From Catonia carolina (taxonomy: Eukaryota > Arthropoda > Insecta > Hemiptera > Achilidae), in contig JAQMRL010000001.1 of NCBI GenBank assembly GCA_035578175.1, forward strand, positions 53,963,553-54,027,552: a stretch of 64,000 nt of DNA, given 5' to 3'. The first letter of the stretch is position 1, and each line of letters starts with the position of its first letter. The position numbers and the translations under genes are program-made. This document shows positions 11,601 through 23,489 of the stretch, piece by piece. A model generated the notes under the pieces. The model was not told where the DNA came from. It searched no databases and worked only from the letters and a program-made list of their open reading frames with translations.

Positions 11601-12353
11601 TTCTGTTAGGTAGTGAAAAAATATATAAATATAAAAAAAATTAACTAGAAATAACTATTATAACCTCCTAACACGAATTTAGTAAATAATTTATATGATC
11701 TAATATAAATATATTATGCCATTTTAAATCTGTCCATTTTTTACAATTATTATTAGTATCTGGATATGAAATTCATGTTTTTCTGTTACGTGGAAAGAGA
11801 AAACGTTAATCTCTATTCGGCAGCAATTTTAACATAAAGTCAATAGAAGTTTTTGTTGTGGTAGAAGATTGAGACAGAATCTAAAATCCAGGATGTAATA
11901 TTGTCTAGAGCGCTTTATAAATTGAAAAGGAAATTACGAAAAGCCCTTACGAAAACCAAAGAATTTATCTCACTTGTAGCAGAAAACAAACAACAAAAAC
12001 AGGAGAAGATAAAAAAATAGAGATTCAGCAAAAAAGTAAATTAAATTCGATGGAACGTTTACAATAATACTACCTTCAATAGGTAATGAAAATAATGTTT
12101 AAAGATGAAATGTTTTTCATTAAATGATAATTAGACAATATAATAAACAACTGAAAAAGAAAATTAATAAACTAATCAACTGTTACAAAAAATTTATTAT
12201 CAAGTTATTATTATTATTTATTTATTTATATATAGATAAATCACTTGATTTTCCTATTTAATTTTAGTTTTTTCAGCAACATTATCGCGTAACTGAATGA
12301 TTGTTTTTACTTTATTAAAGTCGCTTCAACACCTCGGTCATTAGCGAATACTT
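11601..12353. other. unassigned AT-rich DNA
   Basis: AT-rich, with ATTATTATTTATTT-like runs near 12205-12235. No coding or repeat signal recognised. Confidence 0.45.
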
Positions 12354-12359
12354 TTGGTT

Positions 12360-12475
12360 AAGGAATGGTGGGTTAAAAAGTATAAAATGCTTAGCCGGGA
12401 ATCGAATCCGGAACTTTCCACTTTGCAAAGGTACACGCAATCACCGGGCTGCAGGCAGCGGTCTTTTTATAGTTT
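12360..12475 (-). repeat. tRNA-derived SINE-like head
   Basis: On the minus strand CCCGGTGATTGCGTGTAC resembles an A box, and GGATTCGATTCCCGG is an excellent B box about 35 nt later, followed by CTAAGCATTTTATAC. Head spacing is tRNA-like but stems are not intact. No A tail or TSD found. Confidence 0.5.
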
Positions 12476-12699
12476 ATTCTTTGTAGAGGGTGTTTTTTTC
12501 AATTGTTTCGAAATCGAACAAAAATTGAAATTTAAAAAACTGTAAAAGTTAACAGTTGACTTTCAAGTTTTTAAACACGAGGACGCTTCCTTACTTTTCT
12601 CCTACATTAAAAATATGCTAATATTTTTGAAATATCAGTCATTTTTCCAATATGGCAGATAATATTGCATTTGTAATAGTAATCCTGTTTCTAGTTTTT

Positions 12700-12818
12700 C
12701 TCGCCCTAAAATAAATATAGGTAAGGAATGTATCAGTTTCATATAGATTTTTTGAAATTGAGGCTTCACCGAAAATACACGTTTATAAACCCAAAAAACA
12801 TGGTTTTACCGACTGGCC

Positions 12819-12859
<41 letters not shown>

Positions 12860-12895
12860 GTGTGTGTGTGTGTGCGTGCGTGCGTGCGCGAAGAA
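12700..12895 (+). repeat. ISRTEY repeat, copy C (head only)
   Basis: Carries TTTTTTGAAATTGAGGCTTC, CCGAAAATACACGTTT, CCCAAAAAACATG and GACTGGCCTGTGTG, the standard head of the family. It then runs into an expanded TG/CG tract. The later part of the family is absent. Confidence 0.6.
12819..12890. repeat. (TG)n/(CG)n microsatellite, 72 bp
   Basis: 72 bp of strictly alternating pyrimidine-purine: (TG)12 then CGCGCGCG, another TG run, then (TGCG) repeats. It sits exactly where other copies of the ISRTEY repeat have only a short TGTGTGTGTG, so it grew inside this copy. Confidence 0.9.
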
Positions 12896-12961
12896 GGAGA
12901 AAGAAACATTATTGTGGAAAAGGGAATATTAGAGAAAAACAAAGGAAATAAAGGAAAATAG

Positions 12962-15475
12962 GACGAAAAATTTATTACCTAGACGAAACGTGGGTTTATT
13001 AACTCGTAACTTACTACTGTTTTCTCATTGTAATGTCGATAAAAACTTTGAAATATCCTGTGCGTTTCTAGGTAGGACGACATTCACAGGACAGCTCTTA
13101 CACTGAGTAGAGTATAGGTGTTATCTTCTTTGTCCTGTAATCTAGTACAACCAAAAGATTACGATGTACGACTATGGCTTTAAAACATTCAGCGGGCTAG
13201 TAAAACAGTGCTGTTAATCTTTAAGCAACACCAGTTGGGACATAAACTTTGTATGGTAATAATTTGACAGTTACAAACGAACATACTCCTTTGCGGGTCG
13301 CTGTTCAAATTCACATCTACTCCAGGTGAAAAATACAGCAAAACATCAGAGCTTAATTTTGTTCGTTATCAATAGTGCTCAGTTCGCTTTAAGAAAAAAA
13401 AAATCGTGTATTACCTATTCTAAGCACGGATTTACCCACTATAATTACTATAAAGTTTTAATGAGGTCTGCAAGTGGGAATATCTTTTGCAACTAAACAG
13501 AAAAAGGAGATAGAAACGTTCATTAGTATGAGAGTTTAATCTTTCACCAACAGGGAACTGTTAAATTAATAAATTATGTTAAGACAGCAGACGGTAAAGA
13601 TAATTGTCACAGTGGCTGCGGCTAGCATACATTAAATAAACTGTTAAATATGTGACATGGATTGTTAATAAGACAGCACAAAACAAAACTACCAAAAAAT
13701 ACGATTTTGTTTCGGTCGGGTAGGTCAACTGAAAAAATAAGTCGACTGAAAAAATAATAAACACATTTTATTTCTAACAGAAGATTTGTGCACCGATGAA
13801 AACAAAACTTATGTTATTAAAACAGCTGCAAATTATGATAAATCAAAAAGTGATTTAAATGAAAAAATAACACTCACTGAAATACTACGCAGTTGGTTAT
13901 TTAAAATAATTTTTACTTATCATCAGTCAAATTAAAAGCGAGTTTTTTCAATCTTTTTCCCCACGTAGGTAAACGCCGTTCGTTAGCTATGGAACTAGAA
14001 ATTCCCTTTGTTACAAAAAAATTTACGAGTTATCAAAATATAAGAATAATTATTGTTTCATTTTATGAGATAAATTTTACTTATTTATCATCCCAGGGTT
14101 TTCCTAATAAATGACTAAACATAAATAAGTTTTAACATTTTACTGCAGTGAAGTTGTATGTAATTTCAGTCACACTAATTTACTTTTTGTGCTAATTAAC
14201 TTTATGTAATTGTTTATATGTGTTGACATGTTTTGGAACTGAATTAAAAATGTAGTTAGTAAAATTGTATTGTTCGTTTAAAAAAAACTTAAAATTTAAA
14301 AAAGAAAATTTCCATTGTTCTATGACCATAAAGTTCTCGGACACTATTGCTATGGAAGCAGCTGATCAAATGCTCCGTTTTACGTTACTAATGATTCTTT
14401 GCACAATGACCTCGAAATCCTATACTTAAAACGAATTATTTCATAAAATAATTGGAAAAACATAAGATTCCGTAAGAAAATAACCTCACTATAGCAACGA
14501 ACTTATAGGCAATTTATACCTTCCACACCTTCCTGGAAACCTACAGACTTCTACGTCGACGATGGAATAGGGTCAGTATTTTTTAATAGTAATTTACGAT
14601 AGTACAAGAAATTATGTAAACAATTTATTAAAAAAGTACAGTTGGGGCCCACTATTCAGTGGTGATCTCCTCGAAGTTTAAAATTGCTTTTCACCTCACT
14701 TTATAATCATATCATTCACTCGTTTTATAAACAGTTGTGAATTTTACTAATGAAAAAAAAATTAAAAAAATAACTTACAGCCACCAGACTAATTGTGTAT
14801 ATTCGTTTAAAAAAGTTATGAAATATGAAAATATCTCAAAATACAGTACGATAAATGTGAAGTGATTATTTTGGAGATTATATAAGGCAATATCGAGGTG
14901 AAAATAAATTGCTAACGTCAAAAATGCAAAATTGTACCGAGTACTAGGCCTAAGACTGGACTGAAATTGAGAAGACAAGAAGGAAATAATTTTTAATCAA
15001 TCTCAGGTAACATTATTGATCTTCCAGTAAACTTACTACCTCATCTTTTTGTTTTGCTCTTCTTTCAACAGAATCGATTTTTTTAAAAACCAATCTACTG
15101 TTTGTAACTCAGCTTGAGTTTTTAATACTTTATTTAAAATTCATACGTTAATTTTACTCTGTCAATTTTAGTAAACAACAGAGTTTGTTTAAATCGCATA
15201 TTTTCATTAAGGATCGATATGTAAAACAAATATCCGAACATCAGCAATCAAAGCTGAAGCTTAGCTATTACTGAATATACAACTGCATGTTACGATTCTA
15301 TTATAGAATTAAATAACCTTAAAATTGAGGGTACCTATTTCATTTCTATGCAAAAATAAGAGAATCACAATTTTTGAAAAATTCCTTTAACGATTTTGAT
15401 TGAAATCTCTTCGAAATTATTAAATTTCAAGGAAAAATATCAAACAAAGAAAATTTGAAACGTTACAATGTTTTG
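12962..15475. other. unassigned AT-rich DNA
   Basis: A 17-bp perfect-but-one tandem repeat (GTCAACTGAAAAAATAA) occurs at 13724-13757. 13050-13330 is slightly less AT-rich than its surroundings but has no open frame. Nothing else recognised. Confidence 0.4.
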
Positions 15476-15479
15476 TATT

Positions 15480-16085
15480 GATGATGACGTATTTTTTGTT
15501 ATTTTATGTATAACCGTACTCACACATTTTAATGTTTATGTTGTTATAATTATTTATTTTGTTGTAAATAATTATACGTGTTGAGTGTGTGTCGAAAAAC
15601 AGTAAAATGAACAGTTTTAATTAGGTCTTTTAAGAAAAGTTTGGTGTACCTACATTGGTTTCATCAACATTTATTTTCTATGAACATTTCAGTTTGTTAT
15701 TTATTTGTTGGCTTTCATTTAATTTATTGTAAATAGTTTTGAACTACATACATTTTTTGTGTTATATATTGTTAATTGCACCAAAGGAGAGCAATTTTTC
15801 ACGCGTAATCTCAGTGTGACATGTTTGATTTACTGTCATGTAACAAATTAAGCATTTGAATAAACATTTAAAAAAAGCCGTTTATATTGTGCTAACTGTT
15901 TGGAAAGTTCTAGAAGCTTCTAGCTGCAAACAGATTGGAACCTTCTAAAAGGTAGCTTAGCTTGTCGTTGAATCTTGTTTTAGATATTGTGCTATAAAGT
16001 TGGATAAAGTTTGTTGCGTTCAAAGTTTGATATCTAGTTATTTTTTAGTAGCGAATCAAACTTCTGTGACGTTAATGTGTTTATT
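15480..16085 (+). repeat. LTR-like repeat R4, copy 1, with heat-shock element
   Basis: Shares ordered blocks with 46375-46695: TTTTAATGTTTATGTTGTT-like, the AAAGTTCTxGAA-rich block, ATAAAGTTTGTTGYGYTCA, and ACTTCTGTRACGTTA. It includes a run of nGAAn units (15903-15945), a TATAAAG box (15993-15999) and an AATAAA (15860). Promoter, polyadenylation-type signal and about 600-bp length suggest a solo LTR; the ends are not resolved. Copy 2 lacks about 350 bp of the middle. Confidence 0.5.
15903..15945 (+). promoter_or_regulatory. Heat-shock element (HSF site)
   Basis: GAA-AG-TTC-TA-GAA-GC-TTC at 15903-15920 is four perfect alternating nGAAn pentamers. A further GAACCTTC dyad lies at 15938-15945. 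A TATAAAG box follows about 50 bp later. This is the canonical HSF binding arrangement; activity is inferred. Confidence 0.6.
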
Positions 16086-16562
16086 TCTGTGCAACAGCTT
16101 TATTTTTTGTTTATAATCTTTTTCAGTCCGCTTCTTAGTTAGTAGACTAAAGTGTGCGTTACGTCATAGTGAGCTTCAACGTCTAGCATGACTAACATCT
16201 CCACCTTGCCCCTACAGTAAGGAGTTTGTTAGAAACGGCAGGTAACAAAGTTCAACGTATTCGTGCTAATAATAGCTAATAATGTCATTACATTATTGCC
16301 AACACCTTCTGGTATGTCAAAAACAAAACGATACACAATGACCTTAAAATACCATATCTTAACGATGTTTTCCTTTGCTTTAAAGGAATTTCAAAAACAA
16401 ACTTCTCGTAAACGAAAATTATTTTATACGGGACTTCAATTCAAGAAACTCGCCACAAAATCCGCGAAGTTTTCTTCCTAGACGTTAGAGCAAAGTTATG
16501 GTGGGAGCTACTCATATTTATTCATCAACCCATATTTTGGGGGAGATTTAATGTTGAGTATT

Positions 16563-16571
16563 ATCCTCCTT
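16563..16571. repeat. Target-site duplication, left copy
   Basis: ATCCTCCTT, repeated at 17624-17632, flanks the LINE insertion described next. On the left it is followed by the T-rich remnant of the poly-A tail. Confidence 0.55.
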
Positions 16572-17623
16572 TTTTCTCTTTAATTCTTTATTTACAACTG
16601 TAAAATTTTACAACAAGCAAATGTGATGATTATGATAATAATGTAAGTGACATGATAGGCATGAGAGGGGTAGGGCCCCCATTGGTGCCTCCCCAAGAAT
16701 GAAATTTGTATATCAAATTAGCAGGTCTCTACTCCAGCGTCTTTTAAGGCGTCTAGGGGGATTATCAGGTAAATGGACGGTGGAAAGTGAACGCACCAGG
16801 GGGTTCTCGTGTTCGTGTGACTTTGCTATAAGGCGTAATGTTTTTGACTGGAATGCTTGAATTCGTTGCAAGTTAGAGGGTTTGGTTGAACCGTAAATTT
16901 GGGACCCGTAGGTCCACATAGGTTTCAAAAGAGAACAATATATGCGTAATTTTTGTGCCATTGGTAAGTTTGATCGTTTGTGAAGTAGGGAATATAAAAG
17001 TTTAAGTCGGGAATTCAGTAATAAACGTTTCCGTTTAATATGTGTGCTCCAAGTTAGTCGTTTATCAAAAGTCAGACCGAGATACTTGACCGTATCTGTT
17101 TTTGTGAGAGGTTCATTGGCTATGTATACTGGTGGGCAATCACCATGACGGAGTGTAAAAGTTACGTGAAGGGATTTTGCCGTATTAAGTTTTATTTTCC
17201 ATGTTTTACACCATTCGTGTAAAAGATTGAGATGATGTTGGAGTGTTAGTGAAGCGTGTATAGAGTTTTGGTGTATAGGGTCGGTAGGTCTGAAGTATAT
17301 ATATAATAGAGAAGAGGGGCTAAAATTGAGCCCTGAGGCACGCCAGCTAAAACAAGAAAGAAATTTGAGTAGAACGATCCTAAACGAATTCTAAAGAATC
17401 TGTCGGACAGGAAGGAATTTATGATAAGGTAGTAGGTAAATGGTAGTATTTCTTTTAGTTTGTGTAAGAGACCTGTGTGCCAAACTCTGTCAAAAGCTTG
17501 AGCGACATCCAGGAAACCTGCGGACACATACATCTTTTGTTCCATAGACGAAGCTATGTAATCAGTCACTCTGTGCAGTTGTTGTGTAGTGGAGTGTTGA
17601 GTGCGGAATCCGAATTGGATGTG
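16572..17623 (-). pseudogene. Jockey-like LINE, 5'-truncated, RT lacking YADD
   Basis: Reading the minus strand from 17623, the copy opens at the QFGFR block of the RT. It continues through QHSTTQQLHRVTDYIASSM, AFDRVWHTGL, SFLSDRFFRIRLG and GVPQGSILAPLLYYIYTSDLP. At about 17250 it jumps straight to LTLQHHLNLLHEWC, so the segment containing the catalytic YADD is missing. The frame then runs well through VKYLGLTFDKRLTWSTHI and PMWTYGSQIYGSTKPSNLQR to RRLKRRWSRDLLI (16713), with a second deletion of the WYVxNxxLHxDL region (near 16815). The 3' UTR ends CTTTATTTACAAC-like (reverse), as in the copy at 26089. A 9-bp TSD (ATCCTCCTT) fits both ends. It cannot encode an active RT. Confidence 0.85.
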
Positions 17624-17639
17624 AATCCTCCTTAAAGTA

Positions 17640-20080
17640 ATTTTTCAGTGATCAAATTTACTGGTTGTAAATTCAAGACGTAAATCTACGTATACAAGTA
17701 GACTAGTAAAAAGAAACGTCTGTTATAGAATAAATGGGCAAAAAGTATTCAATGAACTGTGAATCAAAACAGGTGTACACCAAAAACTGTAGTTTTAATG
17801 CAATCGTGTGTTTGTGTGATTGAGGTAATCGTACAAGTAGCACTTGAAAAATGCAACTTGGCAATACTGTGGCTAAGTTCAACGACTTTTAAGCTCACAA
17901 TGATATGACCGATAGTATAGTTGTGCTGACTAGGATCTCCTAAATAACAAGAGCTAATTATTAAACGTGCATTTTATACACGTTCTATATCCTCGTTACG
18001 TCATACCACTTTTTAGATGTACTGATTGTCATCGGCATTCATGAATGTTAATGACACGTAAGTACTGACACAGAAAATGCAGTTCTATGTAATAAATACT
18101 ATTCTATGTAACTTATTAAGAAAATTGCGCACAGTTTTTTCGTAATTGTTACATTGATTATTTTAGTTATACGTATGAGATTTAAATCTGCAACTGTGAT
18201 ATTGACTTTATTCTCTGCTGTATAAATAATCTCTATCTGTAGCATCTTCATCTTAAAATCTTTCTTCTCAAAAATTATTTGTGCCCTATTCAAATGTACA
18301 CGTATTAAATTTATAGACACACAGAGATCTGTCGTTTCCTAAATCAACGATTCTAACCCAAACTATTAAAGTAGCAACGATTCTCTATATAGATAATGTT
18401 CACGTAAGGAACATTTTTTAAATCACGGCTAAAGAAACAAGTAGATTTATATCACATATTTGGGACCGTTTTATAACTTTTAGCCCTCGGGAGAAGGAAA
18501 ATTTGACTGAATTATGAAAAAAGTTGTCTGGAAAATATTCCGGCATGAAAAAAATTCACAAATAGAATTTGCCGGTTGTGTTGCATTACAATGGAGCCAG
18601 AAGGAGTACCTACTTGGCGAAACATGTCTCCTATGTGTTAAGATTTGTTTTTGTAAATTGCATTTTATTTCACAACGAATATTTTCTCTGGAATATAATT
18701 ATTGAAGAAGAAAACCAAAATGTTAATGCTGTAATAATATTTATAAAAATTTATTTTACAAACTATAAGCTAGCGAAGGGTACAGTGGATTCATTTTTCC
18801 ATGTGATGTTAAAAATTTCATCCTTTTTTACAACTTTACTACTCGCTCAAGTGAAGCTAGGTCGAGGGAGATGATGCGACGGCTGGTTTCCATGGCGATG
18901 AACGGTTTATCTGATACGCGTGGTGTAGCAATACCCAGTGCCTTCCGTACTTATCAGAGTATGTAACTGGGTGCCAGTTGTTAGACAATCAATATGGGCT
19001 CCAAAATAAACTAAGACATTATATGAATCATCGAGTATGGAAAAATACCCGATCCGGCATACAAAAACACTGTTTATACATATACTTGTATTTCTTTTTG
19101 AAGCCCAATAAAAAATTGTATTCAGTAACAAAATATCAATTTAATTTTTAGTTAATTACATGGTATTGCAAATAAGTCATGCAAACAAAAGGGTCAGCAG
19201 CATGTAACAATATTAAAAACAACTACAAAAATAATATATTCAAAAAAGTTACGACTTATTTTTTTCACCACGAACAAAGGAATATAACAATATTTACATC
19301 GTAATTTAAAAAATATATATAGAAATAATTCTTCCGTTTTTGAATCCACTGTAAGAAAGTGCAACTACTGAAATTTATAGCTTACTATACATTACAATCA
19401 CTTTTGCTAACAAAAATGTACTTCAACTGTATTTATCAAAAAAAAGTTACAATAATAAAAAATATTACTCCATATTTTTGAGCATTCCTTGACTTAATTG
19501 TTATATTAGCATAATTATTTGTACAGGGACTAGATTTGTATTTATCAATAATTACATAGGTGAGTGATACAGTAAACTGTATCAGTCACAAAAAAGATCT
19601 AATCAAGAAATTTAACATAAAAATAGTAGATAATTAGATGACTATATAGAAGAGGAATCTGGTTCTTTTGACACAAGGCGCTAGAATGGATAAAATAAAT
19701 TACATACGAAAATATTTGACACAGTTAATATCATAGGAAGGATACCTGGAACACTTAAGAAACAAAAGTAGGAAAATGATTAATTTGGAATTACACAAGA
19801 AAATTGCTTGTATCTTGAATTCAGAAAGTTTTTTCTATAACAAAACTTATCCCTCTGAAATTTAATAAAAAGAGCTAAATATTCTGAAGAAGAAAGAAAA
19901 AACTTAGTGGGAATAAAAAAAAGATGAAAAAATGAATTAACTAAAAGAAGAAGAAACATTTAATAAGAAATAGTTTTAACATGGGTACAATCTTGGCCCA
20001 CTCATAATAAAAAAAGTTTATCCGAGTTAACAATGTAACCAAGAATTATCTGAATTATCCATCTATGTAATCAACTTTAA
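17640..20080. other. unassigned AT-rich DNA
   Basis: Overlapping frames at 18514-18874 (63 and 101 codons) show no recognisable domain; the longer one is rich in hydrophobic and lysine codons as expected of AT-rich noise. 18840-18960 is somewhat less AT-rich, without a supported exon. Confidence 0.35.
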
Positions 20081-20084
20081 ATCA

Positions 20085-20400
20085 TTTTCGGGATATACTT
20101 TCGGTTACCCTTCTCCATTGTTCTCTGTCATAAGTGTGTGCGGTCCACACTTTGGCCCTTAACACCCTTGTGTGGAATAACAGGCGATGATAACCACTTT
20201 GGTTTATCGCCTTCAAAAAAATAAAATAAAAAATATTAAACGTTTTGCATCCTTTCCTGTTTAGCATGAATCCTTGGGTTGCCTGTCCATTTAATATGTG
20301 GTCTTTTTTGCGTTTGTATTCCCAAAATCACCAGTGGAAGATCTTACTATTCCACCTACAGTCCTACGGTCGCAAAGTATGATCGGTAAGTTTTCATTTA
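20085..20400 (-). pseudogene. Possible RT C-terminal scrap
   Basis: On the minus strand the segment 20085-20170 reads KVWTAHTYDREQWRRVTESI. The DRxxWRR pattern is typical of the very end of several non-LTR RT families. Further upstream KRPHIKWTGNPRIH resembles the preceding GRPxxxW block. Frames differ between the two and no catalytic or YGSETW motif is left. Low confidence: the evidence is two short motifs in the right order. Confidence 0.3.
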
Positions 20401-20599
20401 CGCTTGGCAAAAGACACATTACTTATTTTATTCTGTTTCTTACCATATGTATTTTTCTTGGTCTGACAGAAATGATCTCCAGTATTTGTCTATCCATTAA
20501 GTTCGCCATTTTGTCCCAATTCTTTTTGGTAAATGTCAATGTTTGCTACTTTGTAAATGATCTGAGGAATTCACTACAAAATTCTATTTAAATAAATAT

Positions 20600-21930
20600 T
20601 ATTTTTACGAACATGAAGCTTTAAATATTGCGATCCTGCCACCAAAATAGTAATTTTTCCCCAATGTCATCTATCTCACTGTTTCTCTTCTCCATGTGTG
20701 CTCGCGTAACGTTCTTCCCTATAAAAAATACTACAACCAAATTTTCTAATGAACTGAGAAAATGATTTCCTACTTTATTAATTTTCTACCTTTCCTCCAA
20801 ATTGTTTTCAAATAAAAAGTAGGCTACTTTATAGACTTCGAAAACTGATAAATGAAATTACTTCAAAAACAGCTTAAAACGATTTTGATCTAAACTCCTT
20901 TATTAACTACATTTGTACTTGTGGTCAACAAATTGTTTAGAAAGTCATCAAAAGTTATAATTGTTACAACACAGTAAATTGTAATTTTCTAATTATTATT
21001 TCCTTACACAACTACAAAATCGTTAAAACAGTAACAAGCTATTTTCGCGAAAAATTCAAGAGAAAATCTGAGGGGTTTGTAGGTTTATCATGTCACTTTA
21101 ATGACTATTTATTAACAAGAAAATACCTTTAGACAGTTCTTTCGTTTAATTAAGATTTATTCAAATAAAAATACAGTTCAAACATAAAAGCAATAAATAT
21201 AGGATCGTAACTGACAGAGGAATTAAACTGGGTTCTTCTGTAAGCTATCAATCAATCACAATATATATTGTGGATTTTCAAATGAACAAAGTAAAAAATG
21301 AATTTGGCTGTGACATACTCATTGTAACACCATCGGATAAAAAAAATAAATACAGTATACGGTATTGATTTTCCCCATATTTATGGTTTTTAAATGCAGC
21401 AATTGAATGAACTGCACAAGATTAATAAAAAAATGGAATCGCAATATTGAGAGTCAATCATAAAACTCACATGACATATCACAGCTTGAGGGGATATACT
21501 TATATTTATACCCCTAGACAATCATAATAAGAAGTTCATCCATCAATTCCTGTCACTTTTCTCGGGGGAGCAGATGCCTCTAGATTTAGATAATCAAAAG
21601 CAAACAGAAAGAGTAAGGAGACTTAGAAACTCATATATTCCCATTTATATTAGAGTACTTGCATTTGTATTTTCAGCGTCATCCTTTTTAGTTGTGTGCA
21701 CAGAATATCCGACAATCTTGGTTTGTATATCAACGTTTCATATTAAAATTTACTTCTACTACCGGGTTATTTCTAAACGATAGATTAATTTTTAACTTTA
21801 ACTTGGCATGTTGAAAAATAAATTTAAAAAAATGTTTCATTTACATTTTTTTGTTATTGGTACAGTTAATAATTAAAATAAATTAAATCTTTTCTTTTCT
21901 CTATTTAGTAACAACCAAAACTGTATTTAT
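20600..21930. other. unassigned AT-rich DNA
   Basis: No motif recognised; the 69-codon frame at 21574-21783 has no family features. Confidence 0.4.
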
Positions 21931-21934
21931 TTGC

Positions 21935-22372
21935 ACAACCAGCAGTATTTGTGATGTATACGTGTTTAATGTTCTGATTTCGTCTTGATTGAGGAAATCA
22001 CTTAGTGTAAAACCCTCGTAGCTGTTTTAGAAAAGATACCTATTCCAGTACTTTTTTTAATCTTCTTTTGTGTATTTTGCGGTAGGTGTAGGTGTGACAA
22101 CAATTGCATTTCAGGATTTAAGTGACTTATTTAATTTGAATCAATGTGTAGCTTGTACAGACTCAGGCCAACCAATCCTGAGAGAGTATGGTTAATTGAA
22201 CCTCAACCATTAAGTACACCGGTAACCACTGTCTAGTATTCAAATCCATACGAAAGTAGCTACCTTACTAGGATTTGAATCAGGAACCTTCCTCTCAGAA
22301 AATCAGCTGTTTCACAAACGAGCTCATTCGCGGCCGACTTTACTACTAGGCCAACCCAGTGCGTCACTATTA
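21935..22372 (-). repeat. tRNA-headed SINE, family S2, copy 2 (near full length)
   Basis: On the minus strand the A box is TGGCCTAGTAGTAAAGTCGG and the B box GATTCAAATCC. The body follows (ACTAGACAGTGG, then TTACCGGTGTAC, then GGCCTGAGTCTGTACAAG), then a 3' block at 22080-21935 that matches 6140-6265. This copy defines the family as about 430-450 bp with a tRNA-derived head. No A tail is obvious at the 3' end. Confidence 0.65.
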
Positions 22373-22436
22373 CATTTGAAATATTTTATATTACAAATAT
22401 ATTTTTGTTAAACATTTTCCTGTGAATTATTTAGAG

Positions 22437-22706
22437 TTATATAATACAAAAAACCACCAAATACACAATACATCTCCTGCCTGATTAGAAAAGGCAATAG
22501 GCCTTTCTGATGTCATCTCAATATATCAAGATATCAAATCAAGGATATCAAGATCAATGACGCATGCACACTTTCGTCAGATTTTGACAAAGTGTGCAAG
22601 CATTGATCTTATATAACTGCAGCTGCAGATACATGATATTTGAAAGCATTTTTTAATCTGGCGAGAGTCATCTAATGTATATTTGGTGGTTTTTTATATT
22701 ATATAA
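22437..22706. mobile_element. Foldback MITE, hAT-like
   Basis: Terminal inverted repeats of about 25 bp (left TACAAAAAACCACCAAATAC at 22445, right end at 22698) enclose 254 bp. The 8-bp direct repeat TTATATAA lies at 22437-22444 and 22699-22706, the TSD length of hAT elements. The TSD is itself palindromic and AT-rich, which weakens that point. The centre is a second long dyad: AAGATCAATG ... GCACACTTT on one side and its complement on the other (about 22550-22612). No coding capacity. Confidence 0.65.
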
Positions 22707-22824
22707 TTCAAATGTATTATATTTAAAATATCTTTACATTACAATTGAAATATTTTTAACAAATAGATAATATATCCGGTGAGGATTGTGGGTGTTATCA
22801 AATAGAATATTATATTTTATTATA

Positions 22825-23482
22825 TCGGGTGAGCAACATAAAACCGAACCCATAACGTAACCGCTGCAGAATCGGTAGGTTACCAGGTTGTCGGTAGGTT
22901 GTAATGAAATTGCACGAATTATTTGGAAAATTTAAATAAAAAACAACATTTAACGTAATTAAAATGTTGTATTTATTTACCTTTTTGTTACAAAAGATGT
23001 TCAAAATGACCACCCTTAGCATCGATGCTCGACGATCTTTTTTTTGTGCTCGACGATCGTATGGAAAGATGTCTGACACAAAACGTTGTTGTCAATTGCA
23101 CAGATTTCTCGTTGAATGTTCACCTTCAGTTTATTAATATTGCGGGGATTGGATGCATAAACTTTCTCCTTTAAGCAGCCCCAAAGAAAAAACTCTTCAG
23201 TAGACAACTCTGGGGGTCGTGGAGGCCACCGTCCACTGGTGAGAAATAGTTCATTCGTGAAAGTAGCATGAACGAGATTCAGTGAAACGTTTGACGTGTG
23301 ACTTATTGCTCTGTCTTGTTGAAAGAAGCTGTATTCTTCCTCGTTATTGGTTAATTGCGCATAGAATTCTTCAAAAGTATTGAGGTAAACTTATGTATTA
23401 ACAGTTTTCAGTATTACCAATACTCGCGCGTGAAAACATTGTAAAGTAGCAGTTACGGGTCGGTTTTATGTCGCTCACCCTG
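22825..23482 (-). mobile_element. Tc1/mariner-like transposon, internally deleted
   Basis: Ends are matching inverted repeats: left GGGTGAGCAACATAAAACCG (from 22827), right complement GGGTGAGCGACATAAAACCG (ending about 23480), flanked by TA (22823-22824, 23483-23484). The minus strand holds a transposase C-terminus. It starts EEYSFFQQDRAISHTSN (compare the QxDGAxxHxA block with the second acidic residue of DDE/D enzymes), then WPPRPPELSTEEFFLWGCLK (compare WPPRSPDLxPxDFFLWG). The consensus aspartates in that second block are Glu here. It continues KVYASNPRNINKLKVNIQRE and ends GGHFEHLL-stop in a shifted frame near 22985. The N-terminal DNA-binding half is missing, so this copy is dead. Confidence 0.8.
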
Positions 23483-23489
23483 TATATAT

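Noticed and set aside
20298..20591. 97-residue plus-strand protein
   Set aside because: Lies opposite a possible RT scrap and has no recognisable family; hydrophobicity is typical of T-rich frames.
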